This document shows, piece by piece, positions 50,749-59,033 of a stretch of DNA of 64,000 nt. Each line of letters starts with the position of its first letter. Position 1 is the first letter of the stretch. The position numbers were made by a program, and so were the translations under genes. The stretch is from positions 1-64,000 of the forward strand of contig SFDT01000013.1 of NCBI GenBank assembly GCA_004558115.1, given 5' to 3'. The notes under the pieces were generated by a model. It was not told the origin of the DNA, searched no databases, and saw only the letters and a program-made list of their open reading frames with translations. The DNA is from Clostridiales bacterium (GTDB lineage: Bacteria > Bacillota > Clostridia > Oscillospirales > Oscillospiraceae).

Positions 50749-52119
50749 GTGGAGGAAACACCGAAAAAAGACTTTTCCGCCATCGGGCAGGATATTTTGT
50801 TTGCCGCCCGGAACGAGCTGTATCTGAACCTTCCCTATCTGGATGTGGCCCTGTGCAGTCTGCGCTTTCAGCCGGGAGGCGGCGTGACGCTGTCCCTGGC
50901 CACCGACGGGGAGACGCTGTACTATGACGGCGGCTTCCTGGCGGAGCGGTATCTCCGCAGCCGGACGGCCGTTGACCGGGCCTACCTCCATGTGCTGCTG
51001 CACTGTATGCTGCGGCACATCTTCAAAAAGCGGGGCAAGGTCCCGGCGCTTTGGGACCTTGCCTGTGACGCGGCGGTGGAGAGCATTCTGGACGAGCTGG
51101 ACTACGCCTGCCTGGCGGAGGGGCCCGTGCCCATGAAGCAGAAATTTTACGGCCAGTGCCGCCGGGATATGCCGGTGCTGACCGCGGAGGGCATTTACCG
51201 CCATCTGCTGCGGCTTTCCCTGCCGGACTATGAGCTGGCCCAGCTCCAGCGGGCCTTTCTGGTGGACGACCACGGATTGTGGGACCCGGAGAAGCGGGAG
51301 GACCAGGAGCAGCGCCAGCAGCAGGACCAGAAGTGGCGGGACCTGTCCGACAAGACCCGGACGGGCCTGGAGACGGTGCTGGCCGGCCAGGCCACCGGCG
51401 GCGAGGTGGTGCTGGAGCAGATCCAGGTGGCCACCCGGGACGATGTGGACTACCGGGCCTTTCTGCGGCGGTTCGCCGTGCCCCGGGAGGTCATGGCCGT
51501 GGACGGCGACGCCTTTGACTACATTTTCTATACGTATGGCCTGCGGCTCTACGGCAACATGCCCCTGGTGGAGCCGCCGGAGACGAAAGAGGAAAAGCGC
51601 ATCGAGGACTTCGTCATCGCCGTGGATACCTCCATGTCCACCTCCGGCGCCCTGGTGCGGCAGTTTCTGGCCTGCACCTACGCCATCCTCCGCTCCACCG
51701 CCACCTTCACCCGGAAGGTGAACATCCGCATCCTCCAGTGTGATGACCAGGTGCGGTCCGACACGGTGCTCCGCGACCTGGAGGACCTGAAGGACTATAT
51801 GGAGCAGTTCACCCTGGCCGGCGGCAGCGCCACGGATTTCCGTCCGGTGTTTGAATATGTGGAGCGCCTGCGGGCGGAAGGGGCCTTCACCTCCCTCCGG
51901 GGCCTCATCTACTTTACCGACGGCATGGGCATCTATCCCCAAAAGCGCCCGCCCTATGAAACGGCCTTTGTGCTGCTGGAGGAGCCGCCCCTCAGTGTGA
52001 AAATGCCCCCCTGGGCCATCCGGCTGGTGCTGACCGTGGAGGACCTGGAGCGGGCCGTGGAGAAGACGGCGGAGGAATTCCCCGATGAATTGGACTGGGA
52101 CGAGCTGCCCCAGCTGTAA
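50749..52119 (+). CDS. VWA-like protein with DUF2201 (putative metallopeptidase-like) N-terminus
   Basis: This 456-aa protein has an N-terminal region (about 15-160) with LHVLLHCMLRHIFKK (about 84), a variant of the HExxH helix found in DUF2201 proteins in which the Glu is replaced, so catalysis is doubtful. The C-terminal VWA-like domain (about 285-450) has VIAVDTSMSTSG (a MIDAS-like D-x-S-x-S). Proteins of this kind are paired with AAA+ ATPases, and one is encoded 12 nt downstream. The GTG start follows GGGAGGAGG. The role is likely in protein maturation or remodelling; client not evident. Confidence 0.82.
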   Translation: MEETPKKDFSAIGQDILFAARNELYLNLPYLDVALCSLRFQPGGGVTLSLATDGETLYYDGGFLAERYLRSRTAVDRAYLHVLLHCMLRHIFKKRGKVPALWDLACDAAVESILDELDYACLAEGPVPMKQKFYGQCRRDMPVLTAEGIYRHLLRLSLPDYELAQLQRAFLVDDHGLWDPEKREDQEQRQQQDQKWRDLSDKTRTGLETVLAGQATGGEVVLEQIQVATRDDVDYRAFLRRFAVPREVMAVDGDAFDYIFYTYGLRLYGNMPLVEPPETKEEKRIEDFVIAVDTSMSTSGALVRQFLACTYAILRSTATFTRKVNIRILQCDDQVRSDTVLRDLEDLKDYMEQFTLAGGSATDFRPVFEYVERLRAEGAFTSLRGLIYFTDGMGIYPQKRPPYETAFVLLEEPPLSVKMPPWAIRLVLTVEDLERAVEKTAEEFPDELDWDELPQL

Positions 52120-52131
52120 GGAGCAACGGAT

Positions 52132-53664
52132 ATGAACATCAAGCAGGCAAAACAGGAGATCACCAACACCCTGAAGGCGTACCTGACCCGGGATGAGCTG
52201 GGCAACTACCTCATCCCCTCCGTCCGCCAGCGGCCGGTGCTGCTGATGGGCCCTCCGGGCATCGGCAAGACCCAGATCATGGAGCAGATCGCGGCGGAGA
52301 CCGGCGTGGGGCTGGTGGCCTATACCATCACCCACCACACCCGGCAAAGCGCCATCGGCCTGCCGTTTATTGAAAAGCGCACCTACGGCGGGGAGGCGTT
52401 CTCCGTCACGGAGTACACCATGAGCGAAATTTTGGCCTCCGTGTACCGGCTGATGGAGCAGACGGGCATCCGGGAGGGCATTTTGTTCCTGGACGAGATC
52501 AACTGCGTCAGCGAGACCCTGGCCCCCATGATGCTCCAGTTCCTCCAGTGCAAGACCTTCGGCAACCAGCGCCTGCCGGAGGGATGGCTCATTGTGGCGG
52601 CGGGCAACCCGCCGGAGTACAACAAGTCCGTCCGGGACTTCGACGTGGTGACGTTGGACCGGGTGAAGCGCATCGATGTGGCCGAGGACTTCGCCGTGTG
52701 GAAGGAATATGCCTACCGCAAGGGCCTCCACGGCGCCGTGATCTCGTATCTGGACATCAAGAAGGACAATTTCTACCGCATTGAGAATACGGCGGACGGC
52801 CTGCAGTTTGCCACCGCCCGGGGCTGGGAGGACCTCAGCGAGCTGATCTTCGCCTATGAAAAGCTGGGCCTCCGGGTGGACCGGGAGGTGGTGGGCCAGT
52901 ATATCCAGCTGCCCCGGGTGGCCAAGGACTTTGCCAATTACCTGGAGCTGTACTATAAATACCAAAAGACCTACCACGTGGAGGACATTCTCTCCGGCAC
53001 CTGGCAGGCCATCACCGTGTCGGAGCTGCGGGCGGCGCCCTTTGACGAAAAGCTCTCCGTCATGGGGCTGGTGCTCAGCCGCCTGGCGGAATCTGCCGCG
53101 GCGGCCCGCCGCCAGGACGCCCTGGCCACGGTCCTCCATGCCGCCCTGACGGAGTTCAAGGGCAAGGTCGCCCAGGCGGCGCCGGCGGCGGTTTTAAATC
53201 AGCTGGTGTGGAAGCGGCAGGAGGCCATGAAGCGGGCCAAGGAGGCCGGCCAGCTGACAAAGGAGGACCGGGACCTGCGCCAGCGGGAACTGAACGCCCT
53301 GGAGGAGTACCGCCAACGGCTCCTGCGGGAGGACCTCACCGCCCCGGCGGAGGCCATGGACGCCGTCCGGACCTGGTTCGGCGGGGAAGTGGAGCGGCGG
53401 AAAGCCCTGGCGGCGGAGACCGGACAGCGGTTCGACCATGCGTTCCGCTTTCTGGAACAGACCTTCGGCCAGGGCCAGGAGCTGGTCATTTTCGTGACGG
53501 AGGTCACCGCCGGCTATGACACCAGCTGGTTCGTGGAAAATTTCGGCTGTGACGCCTATTTCCGCCACAACCGGGAGCTTTTATTTGACGATACCCGGCA
53601 CCGTATCCGGGAGGAGATCGCCGCGGCAAAGGCGGCGGAAAAGGAGGAAACGACCCATGCGTGA
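52132..53664 (+). CDS. MoxR-like AAA+ ATPase with C-terminal extension
   Basis: This 510-aa ATPase has Walker A GPPGIGKT (about 43-50), Walker B GILFLDEINCV (about 120) and sensor 1 IVAAGNPPEYN (about 157). Beyond the AAA+ core (about 1-300) it carries an extra helical region of about 200 residues with coiled-coil-like charged stretches (KRQEAMKRAKEAGQL). It partners the VWA protein encoded upstream. It is not close to the MoxR protein at 30163, which lacks the extension. Its last codons overlap the NifU-like gene by 8 nt. Confidence 0.87.
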   Translation: MNIKQAKQEITNTLKAYLTRDELGNYLIPSVRQRPVLLMGPPGIGKTQIMEQIAAETGVGLVAYTITHHTRQSAIGLPFIEKRTYGGEAFSVTEYTMSEILASVYRLMEQTGIREGILFLDEINCVSETLAPMMLQFLQCKTFGNQRLPEGWLIVAAGNPPEYNKSVRDFDVVTLDRVKRIDVAEDFAVWKEYAYRKGLHGAVISYLDIKKDNFYRIENTADGLQFATARGWEDLSELIFAYEKLGLRVDREVVGQYIQLPRVAKDFANYLELYYKYQKTYHVEDILSGTWQAITVSELRAAPFDEKLSVMGLVLSRLAESAAAARRQDALATVLHAALTEFKGKVAQAAPAAVLNQLVWKRQEAMKRAKEAGQLTKEDRDLRQRELNALEEYRQRLLREDLTAPAEAMDAVRTWFGGEVERRKALAAETGQRFDHAFRFLEQTFGQGQELVIFVTEVTAGYDTSWFVENFGCDAYFRHNRELLFDDTRHRIREEIAAAKAAEKEETTHA

Positions 53665-53950
53665 GGACCTGGAAAAAATCGAGGCTGTCTTGAATGAACA
53701 GGTGCGCCCCGCCCTGCGGGCCCACGGCGGCGAGCTGGAGGTGGACCATTTGGAGGACGGTGTGCTGTACGTGAAGCTGCTGGGCCAGTGCGCCGGCTGT
53801 CCCGCGGCGGACCTGACCAACGAAACCCTGGTGGAGGCGGAGCTGGTAAAGGCCCTGCCGGAGCTGGTGCGGAAGGTCGTAGTGGTCCAGACCGTCAGCG
53901 ACGAGCTGTGGGAGCAGGCCAAGCGGCTCCTGCGGGACCACCACCTGTGA
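53657..53950 (+). CDS. NifU-like C-terminal domain protein (Fe-S scaffold type)
   Basis: This 97-aa protein is a single NifU C-terminal (Nfu) domain with the cluster-binding CxxC in GQCAGCPAAD (about 47-50) after the usual RPALRAHGGELEV segment. Nfu domains hold and deliver iron-sulfur clusters. Its overlap with the AAA+ gene suggests that the LRR/VWA/AAA module may act on a metal- or Fe-S-containing client, an inference from context. The ATG follows AAGGAGG within the upstream gene. Confidence 0.88.
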   Translation: MREDLEKIEAVLNEQVRPALRAHGGELEVDHLEDGVLYVKLLGQCAGCPAADLTNETLVEAELVKALPELVRKVVVVQTVSDELWEQAKRLLRDHHL

Positions 53951-53954
53951 GGAC

Positions 53955-53993
53955 AAAAAAATTCCCCAGACCCATGGTCTGGGGAATTTTTTT
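53955..53993. terminator. Bidirectional terminator
   Basis: An 18-bp stem, 53955-53972 with 53976-53993 (core ATTCCCCAGACC), has A and T runs on its flanks. It serves the LRR/VWA operon and the convergent transglutaminase gene. Confidence 0.93.
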
Positions 53994-53995
53994 GT

Positions 53996-55420
53996 TTACC
54001 AGGGATGATGGCTCCAGGACTGGCTGGGGGTCATGGCGAAGTAGGTGTAGTCAATGGTGCTGCCGCTGTCGGCCCAGGTGGTGTCGATGTGGACCTGGGT
54101 GCCGTCCAGCACGGCTACGGTCCAGATGTGCTCGTCATTGGCCAGGGCGGTGCACTGGATGCCCTCCAGCTTTAAAAGCAGGTTGTAGGCGCCGGTATAG
54201 CCGTCGCACACGGCGGTGCCCCGGGTGAACAGGCTGTAAGGAATGTGGCTGAGGGAACTGTCGGAGGCGCCGTAATCATACGTGCAGTTGTCGCAGATCC
54301 AGGTGTAGTACACCCGGGCCTTTTCCCGCTCCGTCATACCGGCGGTGAGCAGGCCATCCGCCCACAGCTGGTCATGGACGGCGATGGCGGCGGCCATGGT
54401 CTCCTCCCGGTAGGAGGACAGGTTCCCGCCGGAATTGGCGGCGGAGAAGGTCAGGCGCAGGCTGCCGTCGGCGCCGTAGGTGCAGGAGACGGTGTTGTAG
54501 CACTGCTCGCAGTAGGTCTTCACGGTGGACAGGGCCTGTTCCATGGCCTGCCGGGCGGTGACGGGCGTCAGGGAGTCGTATTGCAGGGTCAGGGTGCTCT
54601 GACCGCTGGAGAGCATGTAGCGGATGGACTCGTCCATCTCCTCCGCCGTGGCGGGGGCGGCGATATAGGTGCCGGCGGGGATGAGGCTGCTCAGGGTGGT
54701 GCCCGCGGCGGAGGGGGTCTCCGGCTCCACGGTCCAGCTGAGGGTGATGCGCAGGGCGGGGTCCACCATACGGGTCAGCATGGCCGCCAGTGCGCCCCGG
54801 GTGATGGGCTGCTGGGGCTCGAAGGCGCCGTCATCGCCGTTGCCCTGGGAGATGCCCGCCCGGTAAAGGAACAAAATGTCCTGATAGTAGGGGGTATACT
54901 CCGTCACGTCGGTGATGTACCGCCGGGCGGCGTAGCCCTGGGTCACCAGGTCGTCATTGATGGGCGGCAGCGCGTCCTCCGGCAAGGCGGAGGCCAGCAC
55001 ATGGGCCACCTGGGCCCGGGTGGCGGCGGAGGTACACAGCCCGTCCAGCTCCGTGCCGAACACGCCCTCCGCCTGGAGGTACAGCTGATAGGGTTCCCAA
55101 GCCCGCTGGCCCTCGGCCCGGTAGGAGGCGGCGCCGCTTTCCGGGTCGCCGTTCAGCCACAGGCTGCGGACCCGGCCGGCGAAGATGAACAGCTGCCCCA
55201 CGGTCACGGGATCCCGCAGGCCGAAGGTGGCGTCGTTCTTGCCCACGGAGAGGCCGTATTCATACAACGCCGTCACGTTTTCATAAAATACGGAATCGGC
55301 GCTCAGGTCGGAAAACTGCCCGCTGTATGTTTTGACGCGGTCAGGCTGGCCGGCGGCCAGCGCCGGCGTGGACAGCAGCAGGCACAGCGCCAGGGCCAGA
55401 GCGGAAACGCGGTGTTTCAT
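53996..55420 (-). CDS. SLH-domain surface protein with transglutaminase-like domain
   Basis: This 474-aa exported protein has a signal peptide (about 1-22, LSTPALAAG) and three SLH-like repeats (about 35-225; the best is FEPQQPITRGALAAMLTRM). A linker follows, then a transglutaminase-like domain (about 340-470) with the catalytic Cys in GTAVCDGYTGAYN (about 408), His in NDEHIWTVAV (about 435) and Asp in VHIDTTWAD (about 448). The complete triad suggests it is an active peptidase or cross-linking enzyme at the cell wall. The RBS is AAAGGAGGTG. Substrate unknown. Confidence 0.88.
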   Translation of the reverse strand: MKHRVSALALALCLLLSTPALAAGQPDRVKTYSGQFSDLSADSVFYENVTALYEYGLSVGKNDATFGLRDPVTVGQLFIFAGRVRSLWLNGDPESGAASYRAEGQRAWEPYQLYLQAEGVFGTELDGLCTSAATRAQVAHVLASALPEDALPPINDDLVTQGYAARRYITDVTEYTPYYQDILFLYRAGISQGNGDDGAFEPQQPITRGALAAMLTRMVDPALRITLSWTVEPETPSAAGTTLSSLIPAGTYIAAPATAEEMDESIRYMLSSGQSTLTLQYDSLTPVTARQAMEQALSTVKTYCEQCYNTVSCTYGADGSLRLTFSAANSGGNLSSYREETMAAAIAVHDQLWADGLLTAGMTEREKARVYYTWICDNCTYDYGASDSSLSHIPYSLFTRGTAVCDGYTGAYNLLLKLEGIQCTALANDEHIWTVAVLDGTQVHIDTTWADSGSTIDYTYFAMTPSQSWSHHPW

Positions 55421-55454
55421 GGATGGGCACCTCCTTTGTGCGGGGGCGGAGCGG

Positions 55455-56456
55455 TCAGGAAGGAATGTTCAGGTCCTCCATGACCCGGTCCTCCACGTAA
55501 GGGTTCAACGATTCATTGACCAGGGTCAAAACGGCTTCCCGGTCCAGATAGATGTACGGGGATTTCCACTCGCCGGGCAGCGTGGAAAAAGAAATATTGT
55601 CGGCGCCCATGGAGATGGCCTCCTTGCCCAGCCAGGCAAGGTTCCCCAAAGTCAGGTCCGTCTCCACATACTGCTGAAAGATCTTGGCGAAGGAGCCCAC
55701 CTTGTCCACATTGGACAGCGTCAGGGTCTGCCGGGCCACGGCCTTCAAAAATTCCTGCTGGGTGTTCATGCGGCCGATGTCCTCGTTGCCGTAGGCCACC
55801 ACGCTGGTGTCCGTGTTGTGGCGGAAGCGGACCACCTCCATGGCCTGCTGGCCGGTGAGGTGCTGGGTGCCTTTCTGATAGTGGATGGACAGGCCCTGGA
55901 CAGGGTCGTCATAGTCCATATTCACGGGGATGTAAAAATCCACACCGCCGATGGCGTCCACCAGCGCCACGAAGCCGTCCAGGTCCACCGTCACGGTGAA
56001 GTCCACGGGGATGCCCAGCTGGCCGGAGATGGTATCCGCCAGCAGGCGGGTGCCGCCGTGGTTGTAGGCGTAATTGATCTTGTGGGTGCCGCCGTTGATG
56101 ACGGCCTTGGTGTCCCGCGGGATGCTGACGCCGTGGATGGTGCCGTTCTCCGCGTCCACCGCCACCAGAATGTTGGTGTCGCTGCCGCCGTTGCCGTCAT
56201 CCACACCGGAGACCAGAATGGTGTAAAAGTTGTCCTTCCGCGCCGTGTGGGCGGCCAGGGCCGCCGCGGCGGCTGCCTCCTCCGCCGTGGTGTCCGCCGC
56301 ATCTTCCGCCGGGGCGGCGCTCTCCGTGGGGACCTCCTCCAAAAGCTCCGGCGCCCGGAACAGGCAGTGGGCGCCGGCATACACGGCGGCCACAACGAAA
56401 ACCAACAGTAAGATGGTCCGGCTCCAGCTGCGCCGGCGGCGGTGTCTTTTTGCCAT
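55455..56456 (-). CDS. LytR-CpsA-Psr (LCP) family cell-wall polymer ligase
   Basis: This 333-aa membrane protein has a basic N-terminus, one transmembrane helix (about 12-35) and an extracellular LCP domain (about 85-280). Family motifs include VSGVDDGNGGSDTNILVAVD, SIPRDTKAVI (the conserved Arg) and VRFRHNTDTSVVAYGNEDIGRMNTQQEFL, cited here in segments: GGSDTNI, IPRDTKA, YGNEDIGR. LCP enzymes attach anionic glycopolymers to peptidoglycan. The start at 56456 follows CAAGGAGCAACC; a longer frame upstream has no RBS. It lies 34 nt upstream of the SLH-transglutaminase gene and may be co-transcribed with it. Confidence 0.9.
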   Translation of the reverse strand: MAKRHRRRRSWSRTILLLVFVVAAVYAGAHCLFRAPELLEEVPTESAAPAEDAADTTAEEAAAAAALAAHTARKDNFYTILVSGVDDGNGGSDTNILVAVDAENGTIHGVSIPRDTKAVINGGTHKINYAYNHGGTRLLADTISGQLGIPVDFTVTVDLDGFVALVDAIGGVDFYIPVNMDYDDPVQGLSIHYQKGTQHLTGQQAMEVVRFRHNTDTSVVAYGNEDIGRMNTQQEFLKAVARQTLTLSNVDKVGSFAKIFQQYVETDLTLGNLAWLGKEAISMGADNISFSTLPGEWKSPYIYLDREAVLTLVNESLNPYVEDRVMEDLNIPS

Positions 56457-56580
56457 AGGATGGTTGCTCCTTGAAAACGCGGCAGAGCCGCGGTAGTCCT
56501 CTTTTGCAGATTTACATAACACTTACAACATTATAGGACAGCTCCCGGAAAAACACAAGAGGAAAATGGCGGAGCCGCCG

Positions 56581-56826
56581 TTATTCTTCGGGGTCCTCCC
56601 CGCGCTCCACCAGCAGCCGCTGGAGCAGGGCCTTGATGTCCGCCAGCTGTTGGTTTTGATAGGAGAGGGCGCAGCGGATATAGTGCAGCATGGGGTCCGC
56701 CGCCCGGGCGGGCTCCACGCCGCTGACGGGATGGGGCCACCGCCGCACAGGCGGCTCCCGGGAAGCGGGCGGCGGGGGAGCCTGGCGCTCTGCATGCTCG
56801 TTTTGGCCCTTGGACTGATTTGCCAT
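56581..56826 (-). CDS. Small protein of unknown function downstream of spoIIID
   Basis: This 81-aa protein has a proline- and charge-rich N-terminal half and an amphipathic C-terminal half (MLHYIRCALSYQNQQLADIKALLQRLLVE) that could be a coiled coil; that segment is given by its ends MLHYIRC and LLQRLLVE. The ATG at 56826 has CGGAGGT 7 nt upstream. It starts 20 bp after the stop of the spoIIID 3' part and on the same strand. I do not recognise a family. Confidence 0.6.
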   Translation of the reverse strand: MANQSKGQNEHAERQAPPPPASREPPVRRWPHPVSGVEPARAADPMLHYIRCALSYQNQQLADIKALLQRLLVERGEDPEE

Positions 56827-56846
56827 ATCCATACCTCCGTTTCGCC

Positions 56847-56989
56847 TCAGCTGCCGCGGTATTTTTTCCGGGTGGCGATACCGCCCCGGATATGCCGCTG
56901 GGCCTTGTTGACCTCCAATACTTCTTTTACCTGTAAATACAATGCCCGGTTAAACTGCGGCAGCCGCTCGGAGATGTCTTTGTGTACGG
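56847..56989 (-). pseudogene. spoIIID: spoIIID, C-terminal part (separated from its N-terminal part by an inserted element)
   Basis: The 46 codons read VHKDISERLPQF (start) through QVKEVLEVNKAQRHIRGG to IATRKKYRGS (end). This matches the C-terminal half of SpoIIID, the mother-cell sporulation regulator, including the hallmark RHIRGG-ATRKKY tail. The frame has no start codon or promoter of its own; a stop lies in frame shortly upstream. The N-terminal half, ending KSTV-H at an identical 7-bp core, is at 63914-64000 on the same strand. Joining the two gives KSTVHKDISERLP, the expected SpoIIID sequence. It is therefore a split gene whose assembly needs excision of the intervening DNA, not simple decay. 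Confidence 0.9.
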
Positions 56990-57014
56990 CAGTTACAAAA
57001 TGGAACGGTAGTCA
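56965..57014. other. Left attachment site of the spoIIID-intervening element
   Basis: The core TGTACGG at 56983-56989 is identical to the core at 63914-63920. On the element side it is followed by CAGTTACAAAATGGAACGGT, which is an imperfect copy of the element-side arm at the right end (TACGG-N5-ACAA-N3-GGAACGGT pattern), in inverted orientation. Confidence 0.8.
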
Positions 57015-57265
57015 ATACTACCGACGCAAAAACTTTGGGATAAGCGCAAAGAAAGTATGTAGCCACTGCAGTTACATACTTTTTCTTTGGCCCGAGTGGT
57101 GAAACTTGAACTCACCGAGTATATGTCCTCCTGTTCTTTTACACAATCCATGCGATGAGGGCAGGAGGCAACTTCAATCTCACAGCGGTCACATATGCCT
57201 GCATCGTTCTAAAAGAACCGGACCGGCACATATAGTGGAGTGAGATCAGAAAGGGGGACAAGCCC

Positions 57266-57412
57266 ATGACGGTTCGCATCCATCCCGCTGAAAAGGGAAA
57301 AGACTATACAGACCTGCTGTTGGCGCTGCTGGCCCAGGCCAGTATCCCGGCGTTGGCGGAGACCCTTTCACAGGAGAAACATACGGAAAAGCAGCACGCC
57401 TGCCCGGCGTGA
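57266..57412 (+). CDS. Small protein preceding the serine recombinase
   Basis: This 48-aa frame starts with ATG and has AAAGGGGG about 11 nt upstream; its stop is 42 nt before the recombinase. It encodes a leucine-rich helical peptide (DLLLALLAQASIPALAETL) without a known domain. Small ORFs directly upstream of large serine recombinases are common in integrative elements and can act as directionality factors, but there is no sequence evidence for that here. A CATATAGT box at about 57229, resembling mother-cell sigma -10 sequences, lies upstream; its -35 is not convincing. Confidence 0.5.
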   Translation: MTVRIHPAEKGKDYTDLLLALLAQASIPALAETLSQEKHTEKQHACPA

Positions 57413-57454
57413 CCATCCAATGACCAGAACTATCGGGAAGAGGGTGACTTTATC

Positions 57455-58987
57455 ATGCGCATCGCCGCGTATTGCCGCGTTTCCACCGACAAGGAGGACC
57501 AGCTGAACAGTCTTGCTGTTCAGAAGAACTTCTTTGTGGAATACGCGGAAAAGAATGGGCATGACCTGGTGGGGCTGTACGCCGACGAGGGCATCTCCGG
57601 CACCAAGACAAAAAACCGCCTGGAATTCCGGCGGATGATGGCAGACGCGGAGCGGGGCGTGTTTCAGATGCTGGTGGTAAAGGACATCTCCCGCCTGGCC
57701 CGCAATACCGTGGATTTACTGCAAAGCGTCCGTCGCCTGAAGGGACTGGACATTGAGACCGTATTCTTGACGGCTGACATGACCTCTATGGGCGACAGCG
57801 AGTTTATCCTGACCGTGTTCGGCGCCATGGCCCAGGAGGAGTCCAGAAATACCTCCAAGCGCGTCAAGTTCAGCAAGCGCATCAACGCTGAGAAGGGCAG
57901 GGTGCCCAATCTGGTATACGGCTACGATAAGACACCGGGGGACTACTTTCACCTGGCCATCAACCAGGAGGAAGCGGCGGTTATCCGCCGGATCTATACC
58001 TGGTACACGGAGGAGGGCCATGGCGGCGGCAAGATCGCGGACCTGCTGAACCAGCAGGGATTAAAAACCAAGCGGGGCTGCGGCTGGAACCAAAAAGCGG
58101 TCTGCCGCATCCTGACCAACCCCCTTTACACAGGGAAAGTGGTCAACGGCAAGCAGGAGGTAGCGGATTTCCTCACCAGCCGGCGGGTGGACCGGGAGGA
58201 GGCCGACTGGCTGGTGACGGAGCGGGAAGAACTGCGAATCATCAGCGACGCGCAGTTCCAAAAGGCGGGCCAGATGATGAAGTCTAGGAATGACCGCTTT
58301 CACACAGAGCACACGCGGCAGAGCAACAAGTACCTCTTTTCCACCCTCATCGTCTGCAAGACCTGCGGCTGGTCCTTCCGGCGGGTGAGCCGTACCTACA
58401 AGAATACATACGTCCGTTGGGTGTGCAGCAAGCACAACGGCCAGGGTGTCCGCAACTGCCCCAACGCGGCGGCGGTGGAGGAAGAGGAACTGATGGACCG
58501 GCTGGATGCGTATTTTCTGTCGCTGCTGAAGGACCGCGGCCGTGTGGAGCAGGTCCTGCGCCAGCGGCTGCGGGAAGCCTGCTCCCGGCAGGACCGGCGG
58601 GAGGACCGCCGCCGGGAGGTGCGGGAGCGGCTGGAGAAGCTGGAAAAGCAGCGGAAAAAATTCCTGGACCTGTACGCCGACGACCTCATCACCCGGACGG
58701 AGCTGGATAAAAAATTGGGGAGCGGCCGGGAGGAGATGGCGCGGCTGGAGGCGGAGCTCCGGCAGTTGGAATCCGGGACCGTAAGCGAGGAGGACATCTG
58801 CCGGATGGCCAAAAAGACGGCGGAAAATTTGAAGGACTTTGTCTCCGTGCGAAAACTGAATAACGCCCAACTAAAGCAGTTGGTTGAAAAGATCGAGGTA
58901 GACGAAGGCGGAACGGTCGACGTCTACCTCCGTTTTTTCGGAAGCGGGAGCCGGGAGAAAGGACAAAGCGTGGGAAGCCAGCTATAA
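57455..58987 (+). CDS. Large serine recombinase
   Basis: This 510-aa protein has the resolvase catalytic domain (about 1-150) with the nucleophilic Ser in YCRVSTDKEDQ (about 10) and the Arg motif KDISRLARNTVD (about 75). A recombinase domain (about 165-270, KTKRGCGWNQKAVCRIL), a zinc ribbon with CKTCGW and CSKHN-VRNC (about 302-340), and a coiled-coil C-terminal domain (about 370-450) follow. This is the architecture of serine integrases and of SpoIVCA-type sporulation recombinases. It is encoded inside the segment that splits spoIIID, near the left att site, so it is the likely enzyme for excision. The ATG RBS is weak (GGGAAGAGGG). Confidence 0.93.
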   Translation: MRIAAYCRVSTDKEDQLNSLAVQKNFFVEYAEKNGHDLVGLYADEGISGTKTKNRLEFRRMMADAERGVFQMLVVKDISRLARNTVDLLQSVRRLKGLDIETVFLTADMTSMGDSEFILTVFGAMAQEESRNTSKRVKFSKRINAEKGRVPNLVYGYDKTPGDYFHLAINQEEAAVIRRIYTWYTEEGHGGGKIADLLNQQGLKTKRGCGWNQKAVCRILTNPLYTGKVVNGKQEVADFLTSRRVDREEADWLVTEREELRIISDAQFQKAGQMMKSRNDRFHTEHTRQSNKYLFSTLIVCKTCGWSFRRVSRTYKNTYVRWVCSKHNGQGVRNCPNAAAVEEEELMDRLDAYFLSLLKDRGRVEQVLRQRLREACSRQDRREDRRREVRERLEKLEKQRKKFLDLYADDLITRTELDKKLGSGREEMARLEAELRQLESGTVSEEDICRMAKKTAENLKDFVSVRKLNNAQLKQLVEKIEVDEGGTVDVYLRFFGSGSREKGQSVGSQL

Positions 58988-58991
58988 AAAT

Positions 58992-59023
58992 GGAATGGCC
59001 GGGATTTCCCGGCCATTCCGTCG
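58992..59023. terminator. Bidirectional terminator between recombinase and ATP-grasp gene
   Basis: GGAATGGCCGGG (58992-59003) pairs with CCCGGCCATTCC (59008-59019). On the minus strand it is followed by ATTTTTATAG. Confidence 0.85.
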
Positions 59024-59033
59024 TTTTCTGTTT

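Noticed and set aside
50254..53139. A 961-aa minus-strand frame opposite the VWA/AAA operon
   Set aside because: The plus-strand proteins show Walker and MIDAS motifs and tight operon spacing. The antisense frame is compositional.
56847..56989. The minus-strand fragment as the tail of a relaxase or conjugative-element protein
   Set aside because: The order DISERLP, QVKEVLEVNK and RHIRGG-ATRKKY matches the SpoIIID C-terminus, and the complementary N-terminal half is found at the right edge.
57181..57265. A sigma-E/sigma-K promoter for the recombinase operon
   Set aside because: CATATAGT resembles the -10 box of mother-cell sigma factors, but no acceptable -35 box lies at the required distance, so it is noted only as a candidate.
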